A DNA stretch of 64,000 nucleotides from Shewanella psychromarinicola (GTDB taxonomy: Bacteria > Pseudomonadota > Gammaproteobacteria > Enterobacterales > Shewanellaceae). The stretch is from NCBI RefSeq assembly GCF_003855155.1, contig NZ_CP034073.1, forward strand, positions 1,860,001-1,924,000, read 5' to 3'. Shown here one piece after another: positions 56,668-64,000 of the stretch; the first letter of the stretch is position 1; the number at the start of each line of letters is the position of its first letter. Under the pieces are notes generated by a model. It saw only the letters and a program-made list of their open reading frames with translations. It did not search any database and had not been told where the DNA came from. Made by a program: the position numbers and the translations under genes.

Positions 56668-57881
56668 TGGTTAAGAATTTAATTGATTGGATTGATGCAC
56701 GCATCCCAATGACGGCAACTTATAACCGTCATGTGGGTCAGTATGCGACACCAAAGAACTTTAACTTTTGGTATTTCTTTGGTTCATTAGCATTATTAGT
56801 ATTAGTTAACCAGTTACTGACAGGTATTTGGTTAACCATGAATTACGTACCTACAGCAGAAGGTGCGTTTGCTTCTGTTGAATACATAATGCGTGATGTT
56901 GATTACGGCTGGTTACTTCGTTATATGCACTCTACCGGTGCATCGGCGTTTTTCTTTGTGATCTATATGCACATGTTCCGTGGGGTAATTTACGGTTCTT
57001 ATCAAAAACCAAGAGAGCTCTTATGGCTATTTGGTATGTTGATTTTCCTTGTGCTGATGGCTGAAGCATTCATGGGTTACTTACTGCCTTGGGGACAAAT
57101 GTCTTACTGGGGCGCGCAGGTCATTATCTCTTTGTTTGGTGCCATTCCTATTATTGGTGATGACCTAACATTGTGGATCCGTGGTGACTACGTTATTTCT
57201 GGCGCAACATTAAACCGTTTCTTCGCACTGCATGTTATTGCGTTACCACTTGTATTGGTTGTGTTGGTGTTCTTACACCTAATTGCATTACATGAAGTGG
57301 GTTCGAATAACCCAGACGGCGTCGAGATTAAAAAGAATAAAGATGAGAACGGATGGCCCATTGATGGTATTCCATTCCACCCTTATTACACTGTAAAAGA
57401 TATTATGGGTGTAGCTGGTTTCTTGATCGTGTTCTGTTATGTGCTGTTCTTTATGCCTGAAGGCGGTGGTTATTTCCTTGAAAAGCCAAACTTTGAAGCG
57501 GCTAATCCAATGAAGACCCCTGATCACATAGCGCCGGTTTGGTACTTCACACCCTTCTATGCCATTTTGCGTGCAATTCCTGATAAGTTAATCGGTGTTG
57601 TTGCAATGGGTCTGTCGATTGCTGTGCTGTTTATTCTGCCTTGGCTTGATCGTTGTAAAGTGAAGTCTATCCGCTACCGTAGTTTGACTCACAAGATCAA
57701 CATTGCACAATTTACTGTGTCGTTCATCATTCTTGGTTATTTAGGTGTCGTTCCTGCAACGCCTGAGTTAACTATAGCGGCACGTGTATTCACTTTCACT
57801 TATTTTGGTTTCTTTGTAGCCTTATGGTTCTACAGTAAAAATGAGAAAACAAAAGAAGTGCCAACGAGGGTGACACACTAA
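56667..57881 (+). CDS. petB: Cytochrome b subunit of bc1 complex
   Basis: 404 residues, eight membrane helices. The haem ligands are paired histidines in helix B (RYMHSTGASAFFFVIYMHMFRG) and helix D (ALHVIALPLVLVVLVFLHLIALH). The quinol-site PEWY is replaced by PVWYFTPFYAIL, a common proteobacterial variant. Overlaps petA and petC by short stop-start overlaps. Confidence 0.97.
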   Translation: MVKNLIDWIDARIPMTATYNRHVGQYATPKNFNFWYFFGSLALLVLVNQLLTGIWLTMNYVPTAEGAFASVEYIMRDVDYGWLLRYMHSTGASAFFFVIYMHMFRGVIYGSYQKPRELLWLFGMLIFLVLMAEAFMGYLLPWGQMSYWGAQVIISLFGAIPIIGDDLTLWIRGDYVISGATLNRFFALHVIALPLVLVVLVFLHLIALHEVGSNNPDGVEIKKNKDENGWPIDGIPFHPYYTVKDIMGVAGFLIVFCYVLFFMPEGGGYFLEKPNFEAANPMKTPDHIAPVWYFTPFYAILRAIPDKLIGVVAMGLSIAVLFILPWLDRCKVKSIRYRSLTHKINIAQFTVSFIILGYLGVVPATPELTIAARVFTFTYFGFFVALWFYSKNEKTKEVPTRVTH

Positions 57882-58618
57882 TGAAAAAGTTATTAATTGC
57901 ATTAGTTACATTACTGCCATCTCTCGCAATGGCAGCAAGTGGACATGGTGTTCATTTAGAAAGCGCTAACGTTGATTTACATGATAAAGCGTCATTAGAG
58001 CGTGGTGTGGATTTATTCCAACATTACTGCTCTGGATGTCACAGCACGCAATACCAACGCTATGAGCGTGTTGCCACTGACTTAGGCATCTCTAACGATG
58101 ATATGCGTAACAAGTACATGTTCACCAATGCTAAAATCGGTGATCTAATGGAAAATGCCATTCCTACTGCAGATGCGGCTAAATGGTTTGGTGCTGCGCC
58201 TCCAGATTTAACGTTAGTTGCTCGTGTACGTGGAGCTGATTGGGTATATTCTTACCTAAAAGGTTTCTATGCCGATGAAACTCGTCCATTTGGTGCCAAC
58301 AATACCGTGTTCCCATTAGTGGGTATGCCACATGTTTTACAAGACCTGCAAGGTCTTGCAACTCCTCATTATGAAAAGAAAGTAATCGACGGTGTTGAAA
58401 CGATGGAATTAGTAGGTCTAAACCCTGCTACTGGTGGCAAAATGAGTGCAGAAGAATACGACCAAGCGGTGCGTGATATCACCGGTTTCTTAGTCTATTC
58501 TGCTGAACCTGTTCAGTTAGAGCGTGAAGCTTTAGGCTGGTGGGTACTTGGATTCCTGTTTATTTTCTTCATCATTGCTTATTTGTTGAAGAAAGAATAC
58601 TGGAAAGATGTACACTAG
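57881..58618 (+). CDS. petC: Cytochrome c1
   Basis: 245 residues. Signal peptide (MKKLLIALVTLLPSLAMA), haem motif CSGCH in HYCSGCHSTQYQRY (about residues 46-59), a Met ligand region near LVGMPHVL, and a C-terminal membrane anchor (WVLGFLFIFFIIAYLLKKEYWKDVH). Last gene of petABC; a terminator follows. Confidence 0.97.
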   Translation: MKKLLIALVTLLPSLAMAASGHGVHLESANVDLHDKASLERGVDLFQHYCSGCHSTQYQRYERVATDLGISNDDMRNKYMFTNAKIGDLMENAIPTADAAKWFGAAPPDLTLVARVRGADWVYSYLKGFYADETRPFGANNTVFPLVGMPHVLQDLQGLATPHYEKKVIDGVETMELVGLNPATGGKMSAEEYDQAVRDITGFLVYSAEPVQLEREALGWWVLGFLFIFFIIAYLLKKEYWKDVH

Positions 58619-58654
58619 CCATCAATAACGGTTAATATACACCATCCGCATATT

Positions 58655-58696
58655 GTAAACGGGGGGCTTAGCCCCCTCGTTTGTTTTGTTTTTTTT
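58655..58696 (+). terminator. Terminator of petABC
   Basis: AAACGGGGGGCTTAGCCCCCTCGTTTG: a stem of about ten pairs followed by T-rich sequence (tttgttttttt). Confidence 0.85.
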
Positions 58697-58714
58697 AGTT
58701 TCTGGAGGGTATCA

Positions 58715-59344
58715 ATGGCTGTTGCTGCCAACAAGCGCTCTATCATGACACTTTTTTCTGGTGCCGATGATTTATATAGTCACCAAGTACGTATCGTATT
58801 GGCTGAAAAAGGGGTTACCGTTGATGTTTTACAGGTAGACCCAAGTGAGATGCCTGAAGATTTACTTGAAGTAAATCCATACAACTCAGTACCGACCTTA
58901 GTTGATCGTGAGCTAGTGTTGTACGAATCACGCATTATTATGGAATATTTGGATGAGCGTTTTCCACATCCTCCATTAATGCCTGTATACCCAGTATCTC
59001 GCGGCCAAAGCCGTTTAATGATGCACAGAATCGACACTGACTGGTATGCGCTTGTAGAGCGTATCCGTAAAGGTGAAAAAGCTGATGCTGCGCGTAAAGA
59101 GTTAACTGAAAGCTTGATTGCTCTAGCGCCAGTATTTGCTGAAATGCCATACTTCATGAGCGAAGAGTTTGGTTTATCTGATTGTTACTTAGGCCCATTA
59201 TTATGGCGTCTACCAGTATTAGGTATTCACTTAGATCCTCGTACATCGAAAGATATCAGTGCTTATATGACCCGTATTTTTGAACGTGAATCATTTAAGG
59301 CATCGTTAACTGAGGCTGAGCGCGAAATGCGCATGGGCATGTAA
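58715..59344 (+). CDS. sspA: Stringent starvation protein A
   Basis: 209 residues, glutathione-S-transferase fold without the catalytic residue. N-terminal SIMTLFSGADDLYSHQVRIVLAEKG and the SspA-specific surface PHPPLMPVYPV are present. Binds RNA polymerase and modifies promoter use in starvation. Normally follows rplM-rpsI in E. coli; here it follows petC. It overlaps sspB by the ATG/TAA (TAATG). Confidence 0.96.
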   Translation: MAVAANKRSIMTLFSGADDLYSHQVRIVLAEKGVTVDVLQVDPSEMPEDLLEVNPYNSVPTLVDRELVLYESRIIMEYLDERFPHPPLMPVYPVSRGQSRLMMHRIDTDWYALVERIRKGEKADAARKELTESLIALAPVFAEMPYFMSEEFGLSDCYLGPLLWRLPVLGIHLDPRTSKDISAYMTRIFERESFKASLTEAEREMRMGM

Positions 59345-59814
59345 TGAAACCAATAACAGCTAATCGTCCATATTTGTTGCGTGCTTACTATGAGTGGTTG
59401 ATGGATAACCATTTGACGCCACACGTAGTTGTGGATGCATTTGTTAACGGTACGCAAGTTCCACAGCAATTTGTCAAAGACGGTCAAATCGTCCTGAATA
59501 TTGCCACCGGAGCTGTGTCTAATCTTCACATGTCCAACGATGCTGTTGAGTTTAATGCACGTTTTGGTGGTGTACCACAAAATGTCTATTTACCTATGGC
59601 ATCTATCGTCGCCGTTTATGCACGTGAAAACGGCGCTGGCACGGTGTTTGATATGGAAGATGCGTACATGATCGAAGGTGAAGATGATGATTTATCATCT
59701 GTACCACCATCAATGAAATCTGTTGATGATACTTCGACATTGCCACCATCGCCTAAATCGACGGATCCAGATGATAAAGCTAAGCGTAAAAACCATTTAA
59801 CTGTGGTGAAGTAA
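59344..59814 (+). CDS. sspB: ClpXP adaptor SspB
   Basis: 156 residues. SspB core (RPYLLRAYYEWLMDNHLTPHVVVDA through NVYLPMASIVAVYARENG) that binds ssrA-tagged proteins, an acidic variable linker, and a C-terminal ClpX-tethering peptide (RKNHLTVVK; the E. coli equivalent is RPSLRVVK-like). Operon with sspA. Confidence 0.96.
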   Translation: MKPITANRPYLLRAYYEWLMDNHLTPHVVVDAFVNGTQVPQQFVKDGQIVLNIATGAVSNLHMSNDAVEFNARFGGVPQNVYLPMASIVAVYARENGAGTVFDMEDAYMIEGEDDDLSSVPPSMKSVDDTSTLPPSPKSTDPDDKAKRKNHLTVVK

Positions 59815-59836
59815 CGATTAGTTATCAGCACATAAA

Positions 59837-59864
59837 ACCAGTCGCAAGGCTGGTTTTTTTTAAA
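59837..59864 (+). terminator. Terminator of sspAB
   Basis: ACCAGTC-gcaag-GCTGGTTTTTTTT shortly after sspB. Confidence 0.82.
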
Positions 59865-59911
59865 CTAAAATTGATGTGCCACAAAAAATTTATAACTAAG
59901 TGGAACCCATA

Positions 59912-60481
59912 ATGTTGTTGATGATTGATAATTATGATTCTTTTACGTTTAACTTAGTACAGTACTTCCAAGCGCTTGGGCAACAGATACTGGTTAAGCG
60001 AAATGATGACATCACCATTGAACAAATTGAAGCATTAGCACCGACTCATTTAATCATTTCTCCCGGTCCGTGTACTCCAAATGAAGCGGGTATTTCACTT
60101 GCGGCGATTAAACACTTTGCGGGTAAAATTCCCATTCTGGGTGTCTGTTTAGGACATCAAGCTATCGCCCAAGTGTTTGGCGTTGACGTTATACGTGCAA
60201 AACGTGTTATGCACGGTAAAACCAGCTTGATTGAACATAATCAACAGGGATTATTTTTTCAGTTAGCACTTCCGCTGCAGGTGACTCGCTATCATTCATT
60301 GTTGATTAATCATGTTCCCAATGGCTTTAGGCTGGATGCGTGGTTTGATGACCCAATTTATGGTCGTGAAATTATGGCAATGAGCCATGCTGATTTAGGT
60401 ATTTACAGTGTTCAGTTTCATCCTGAGTCTATATTGACTCAGCAAGGTCATGAACTATTGGATAACTTTTTACATCTATAA
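59912..60481 (+). CDS. pabA: Glutamine amidotransferase, aminodeoxychorismate/anthranilate synthase component II
   Basis: 189 residues from the ATG at 59912 ([19 protein letters not shown], the classic TrpG/PabA start). Nucleophile Cys in [14 protein letters not shown] and the His-Glu pair in [12 protein letters not shown]. It supplies ammonia from glutamine. PabA (folate) is favoured because no trp genes adjoin, but TrpG and PabA cannot be told apart with certainty. Confidence 0.9.
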   Translation: MLLMIDNYDSFTFNLVQYFQALGQQILVKRNDDITIEQIEALAPTHLIISPGPCTPNEAGISLAAIKHFAGKIPILGVCLGHQAIAQVFGVDVIRAKRVMHGKTSLIEHNQQGLFFQLALPLQVTRYHSLLINHVPNGFRLDAWFDDPIYGREIMAMSHADLGIYSVQFHPESILTQQGHELLDNFLHL

Positions 60482-60609
60482 AGTGTTATTCACAGTCTAT
60501 TTTTAGGTTGATAATCACTTATTCTGTTACAACTTCTGCAACCAATCTGGCTAAAGTCACGCGGCAATTATGCTATAAATAGCGCTTAAAAATAATAAAA
60601 GGGATGATC

Positions 60610-63096
60610 ATGACAAGCTTTATGCGAAACATTGCGCTGAGTGCACTTTCTTTGGCCATAATGAGTGGCTGTGCCGCCACGGATAATAACAATACCTCTG
60701 CTATCGTAACCCCCAGCGCAAGTGCATTGACCGTACCATTAGCACCGCCTCCAAAAGCCCAGCAGCCGTTGACACTTAATCAAATTATGGCCAATCCAGA
60801 TTGGATGGGAATCTTTGCTCAAGGAGCTTATTGGAGCGATGACAGTCAATCGATATATTTCAGTCGCCAAGCACATCAATCTCCGGTCCGTGATTTTTAT
60901 CAACAAGCTATTGGACAGTCTGAGGCAAACAAACTTGCACTCAATCAGCTACACCTTGCCGATCAACGTAATGGCGTATTCGATCAGGCAAAGACTCAAA
61001 AAGCCTATATTTATCAAGGTAACGTATTTGTAAAAGACTTATCAAATGGTGAAATAAAGCAAATTACCCGTCAAAATGATGCCATTAATGGGGTGCGTTT
61101 TTTAACGGGTGGCGACCTTGCATTCTGGCAAGGTAATAATATTTTTCGGGTGCACCAGTCTAGCGGGCTAGTGGAACAAATTGCCGCCATCCAAATGGAA
61201 AACGAACCTAAAGCGACGCAAGCACCCAGTAGCTTTATCGCTAAGCAACAGCACAGATTAATTAACTATGTTGCCAGGGAACATGATAACAGTGTCACAC
61301 GTGATGAATACCGTGACTCATTGGCTAAAGCCGATCCTACTTTTTCAGCTAAACCTTGGTATTTAGGTGATGCCGAAGTGGTTTCAGAAATGAGCTTGTC
61401 ACCTGATGGACGTTACGTGATATTGGCATTGACTGATAAAAATTATGATTGGCCTGCAGAACACGACATTATGCCCAATTATTTGGGCCAAGAGGGTTAT
61501 GTCGTTCCCGTGCCTTCTCGTGCTCGAGTGGCTGAAGATGTCTTTCCTGGACAACGTTTAGTGCTACTTGATCTTGTTGAACACAATAAAAAAGACATTA
61601 GCATCGAAGGTCTAACAGGTTTTGATCAAGACGTACTGGCAAGTGTCAAAACTGAAAATGCTAAGGCCCAAGGCAAAAGCTATAAAAGCGAAAAAGCACC
61701 ACGTTTAGTCCAGTTAATGCAAGATTGGGAATGGAGTCAGAGTGCAATTCAGTGGCATGAGTCTGACGATAAATTATTAGTGATGCTGGAAGCCGTTGAC
61801 AACAAAGATCGCTGGATCGCCAGTGTTGATCTTCAAAAAGGCAAGCTGATAACCGAACACCGATTACATGATGATGCTTGGGTAAATTATAATTTTAATC
61901 AATTTGGTTGGATAACCGGTACCGATAGCATGTACTACTTATCTGAAGAGTCTGGTTTTTCTCAGCTATATATCAAAACAGCCTCTAATGAAGTAACAGC
62001 CTTAACTAATGGCCAATTTGTGGTTGATAATGTGACTTTATCACCCGATGCAAAACATCTTTATTATCGTGCCAATAAAGACCACCCAGGCAGCTATAAT
62101 GTTTACCGTGTAGAGATTGCCAGCGGCAAAACAGAACAACTGACTCAGTGGTTAGGCACATTGGATTACAGCTTAAGCCCTGATGGGCAATCACTGTTAT
62201 TAACGGCTTCTTCTGCTGTGCACCCTGATGAGCTATACATTCAATCTATTGGTGGCGAAATTAGCCAATTAACCCATTATACCAGCACAGCGTTTACACA
62301 ATATCCTTGGCAAGCACCGCAAATAGTCACAGTACCTTCAAGCCATGGCGCGGGGCAAATTTACGCTCGGGTTTATTTGCCACAAGATTATGATCCTCAG
62401 CAAGCTGATAAATATCCAGCCGTGGTGTTTAACCATGGAGCCGGTTATTTACAAAATGCCCATTATGGTTTTTCAGGCTACTTCCGTGAATTTATGTTCA
62501 ATAACTTACTTACCCAACAAGGCTATGTGGTGATGGACATGGATTATCGCGGTTCAAAAGGTTATGGACGTGACTGGCGTACGTCAATTTATCGTAATAT
62601 GGGTCATCCTGAAGTTGAAGATTTGATAGACGGTGTGGCTTGGCTGGCGAAAAATGCTAACGTTGATAGCAAACGTGTTGGTACTTATGGTGGTTCATAC
62701 GGTGGATTTCTCACCTTTATGGCGCTGTTTAATGAACCTGAGTTATTCCAAGCAGGGGCCGCATTACGCCCTGTAACAGACTGGGCCCATTATAATGCGC
62801 CATACACGTCAAATATTTTAAATACGCCTGACGTTGATCCTATCGCCTATGAGCGTAGCTCACCGATAGAATATGCTCAAGGTTTACAGAAACCATTACT
62901 GATCATGAGTGGTGTAGTAGATGACAACGTATTTTTTCAAGATAGTGTGCGCATGGTTCAACGTCTGATTGAATTAGAAAAACCGATGTTTGAAATGGCA
63001 ATCTATCCGGTTGAGCCGCATGGATTTAAGCAAGCTTCAAGTTGGTTAGACCAGTATCGTCGTATTTATAAATTGTTTGATCAAGAACTTAACTAA
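60610..63096 (+). CDS. S9 family prolyl-oligopeptidase-type lipoprotein
   Basis: 828 residues from the ATG at 60610, which has AAAGGG 6 bp upstream; the ATG at 60604 is too close to it. A lipoprotein-like signal (NIALSALSLAIMSGCAAT) suggests anchoring at Cys. A DPPIV-type beta-propeller (about 50-560) precedes the alpha/beta-hydrolase domain with Ser in GTYGGSYGGFLTF, Asp in MSGVVDDNVFFQD and His in YPVEPHGFKQAS. Probably an exported dipeptidyl aminopeptidase that trims peptides. Monocistronic, with a terminator. Confidence 0.92.
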   Translation: MTSFMRNIALSALSLAIMSGCAATDNNNTSAIVTPSASALTVPLAPPPKAQQPLTLNQIMANPDWMGIFAQGAYWSDDSQSIYFSRQAHQSPVRDFYQQAIGQSEANKLALNQLHLADQRNGVFDQAKTQKAYIYQGNVFVKDLSNGEIKQITRQNDAINGVRFLTGGDLAFWQGNNIFRVHQSSGLVEQIAAIQMENEPKATQAPSSFIAKQQHRLINYVAREHDNSVTRDEYRDSLAKADPTFSAKPWYLGDAEVVSEMSLSPDGRYVILALTDKNYDWPAEHDIMPNYLGQEGYVVPVPSRARVAEDVFPGQRLVLLDLVEHNKKDISIEGLTGFDQDVLASVKTENAKAQGKSYKSEKAPRLVQLMQDWEWSQSAIQWHESDDKLLVMLEAVDNKDRWIASVDLQKGKLITEHRLHDDAWVNYNFNQFGWITGTDSMYYLSEESGFSQLYIKTASNEVTALTNGQFVVDNVTLSPDAKHLYYRANKDHPGSYNVYRVEIASGKTEQLTQWLGTLDYSLSPDGQSLLLTASSAVHPDELYIQSIGGEISQLTHYTSTAFTQYPWQAPQIVTVPSSHGAGQIYARVYLPQDYDPQQADKYPAVVFNHGAGYLQNAHYGFSGYFREFMFNNLLTQQGYVVMDMDYRGSKGYGRDWRTSIYRNMGHPEVEDLIDGVAWLAKNANVDSKRVGTYGGSYGGFLTFMALFNEPELFQAGAALRPVTDWAHYNAPYTSNILNTPDVDPIAYERSSPIEYAQGLQKPLLIMSGVVDDNVFFQDSVRMVQRLIELEKPMFEMAIYPVEPHGFKQASSWLDQYRRIYKLFDQELN

Positions 63097-63130
63097 TTGG
63101 CTCTGGATTCAAAAAAACAAATAAATATCG

Positions 63131-63162
63131 ATTATGGCTTCCTTTGAGAAGCCATAATTTTT
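63131..63162 (+). terminator. Terminator of the S9 peptidase gene
   Basis: ATTATGGCTTC-ctttga-GAAGCCATAAT followed by TTTT. Confidence 0.9.
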
Positions 63163-63198
63163 ATGATTAAGCGATAAAAACAGTAAAAGGCAATGTAA

Positions 63199-64000
63199 GT
63201 GGCAATATCAATAGCAGGTGGAGTTCGGCCCGGAAAAGTCATCGAGATTGAGCGCCGGCTCTATAAACAACTTATTGTGGGTAAGCACAAAGCCAATGCT
63301 ATGCCTGATGAGTTGAGCGTTGAGTTAGAACAGAGTGCCAATAAGCTTGATATTGAGCGTCAAGCATTAAAAGTGCGCCTCGAAAAGCAAGCTAAAGAAA
63401 AAAATGTATTTCTTGAGGTGTCTGCACAGTTAACCCATACGGTTAATCATGCGATAGAGCATCAATTAGCGCATCCACAAATGGTATTAGAGGCATCGGG
63501 AATTAGCGAAAGCCAAATTTTACTGCTCGATTTATTATTACATTCAGACCTTAACATTAATCGACTTCGACCCATTATTGAAAGTATTAGCTGGTTATCT
63601 CGTGATTTAATCAATTTAATTAACAGTCCGGCATCAGGTCACCGACGGCCCAAACATACCGATGTGCAAGTGACTGACATTAAGCTGGTGCTTAACTATA
63701 TCGGGATTGAGAATTTACGCTTACTGATCCCTTATTTTTGCTTACGTCATTGGTTACCTTCAGGTAATGCTAACTTATTGTGGATAACCAGAAAGCTAAG
63801 GCGATATAGCATGGTAAGTGCCATTGCGGCGCAAACGTTAGCTGAGTTACATAATGAAGCGCCGAGTTTGGCCTATAGCTGTGCCTTAATGTATCAATTT
63901 TCTACCTCCATCATACTCAGCCAAAGTGGGCATATGTTTGATAACACTTGGGGGACATGGCTCAGAGAGGCCAGTCACAGTGGCGAAAAACAAGTTTACG
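63199..64000 (+). CDS. HDOD-domain-like protein, 3' end cut by window edge
   Basis: An open frame from GTG at 63199 (AAAAGG ribosome binding site 8-9 bp upstream) runs to the window end: 267 codons without stop. The product starts VAISIAGGVRPGKVIEIERRLYKQLIVGK, has a charged helical N-terminal part, then LINLINSPASGHRR and DIKLVLNYIGIENLRLLIPYFCLRHW, which matches the HDOD pattern (lanSa...Isdiksai..iGi..lr.l). HDOD proteins are signalling outputs in Shewanella and relatives. Family call is tentative because the C-terminus is missing. Confidence 0.72.
   Translation, partial: MAISIAGGVRPGKVIEIERRLYKQLIVGKHKANAMPDELSVELEQSANKLDIERQALKVRLEKQAKEKNVFLEVSAQLTHTVNHAIEHQLAHPQMVLEASGISESQILLLDLLLHSDLNINRLRPIIESISWLSRDLINLINSPASGHRRPKHTDVQVTDIKLVLNYIGIENLRLLIPYFCLRHWLPSGNANLLWITRKLRRYSMVSAIAAQTLAELHNEAPSLAYSCALMYQFSTSIILSQSGHMFDNTWGTWLREASHSGEKQVY

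Overview
The window is a stretch of chromosome from a marine-type gammaproteobacterium, most likely a Shewanella. I infer this from the close protein matches to Vibrio/Shewanella/E. coli families, the moderately AT-rich coding sequence, a sodium-type flagellar motX next to purA, a TIGR04219/DUF2333 pair, an S46 peptidase, and petABC directly followed by sspAB. Almost everything is core housekeeping, arranged in blocks that keep E. coli gene order. The accessory material sits at about 18.6-24.5 kb and 45.4-46.4 kb.

Layout. 0-2.1 kb: end of zapE, then rplM-rpsI. 2.4-8.1 kb: DUF2065 (yjeT), purA, motX, rnr, rlmB. 8.2-10.5 kb, minus strand: an MFS transporter and a DUF481 outer membrane protein. 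10.7-12.1 kb: rpsF-priB-rpsR-rplI. 12.3-15.2 kb, minus: an S46 dipeptidyl-peptidase with a long degenerate-repeat tail. 15.3-18 kb: dnaB, alr, then an orphan cheX on the minus strand. 18.6-19.8 kb: gene-poor debris that includes a decayed group II intron. 19.8-24.5 kb: dusA, a tandem duplication carrying a small three-gene PspC-type operon, and an enoyl-CoA hydratase/isomerase gene. 24.5-26.8 kb: PCuAC copper chaperone, DUF2333 and TIGR04219 proteins. 26.9-36.7 kb: tolC (minus) diverging from nudF-yqiB-cpdA-yqiA-parE, a PQQ-type sugar dehydrogenase, and parC. 36.9-44.7 kb, minus: bfd, a 2-hydroxyacid dehydrogenase, a glycerophosphodiesterase, mscM, psd, rsgA. 44.8-46.4 kb: orn and a tRNA-Gly array of three intact and five damaged copies. 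46.7-55.7 kb: a small helical protein, then tsaE-amiB-mutL-miaA-hfq-hflX-hflK-hflC. 56-60.5 kb: petABC (cytochrome bc1), sspAB, and a pabA/trpG amidotransferase. 60.6-64 kb: an S9 peptidase and the start of an HDOD-type protein cut by the window edge.

The most unusual structures are two. First, a roughly 2-kb tandem duplication (breakpoints in dusA and in the hydratase gene) doubled a small operon: a secreted ~100-residue protein, a 43-residue membrane peptide and a 66-residue PspC-domain protein. Both copies have a sigma54-like core promoter and a pair of 16-bp upstream boxes spaced exactly 21 bp apart. Second, the tRNA-Gly array contains damaged copies that all carry extra sequence at the same structural positions (D arm, anticodon loop, variable region, T arm), which is not what independent decay would give.

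No prophage, CRISPR array or intact insertion sequence was seen. Functional names rest on motif and family recognition by eye; no database search was run.
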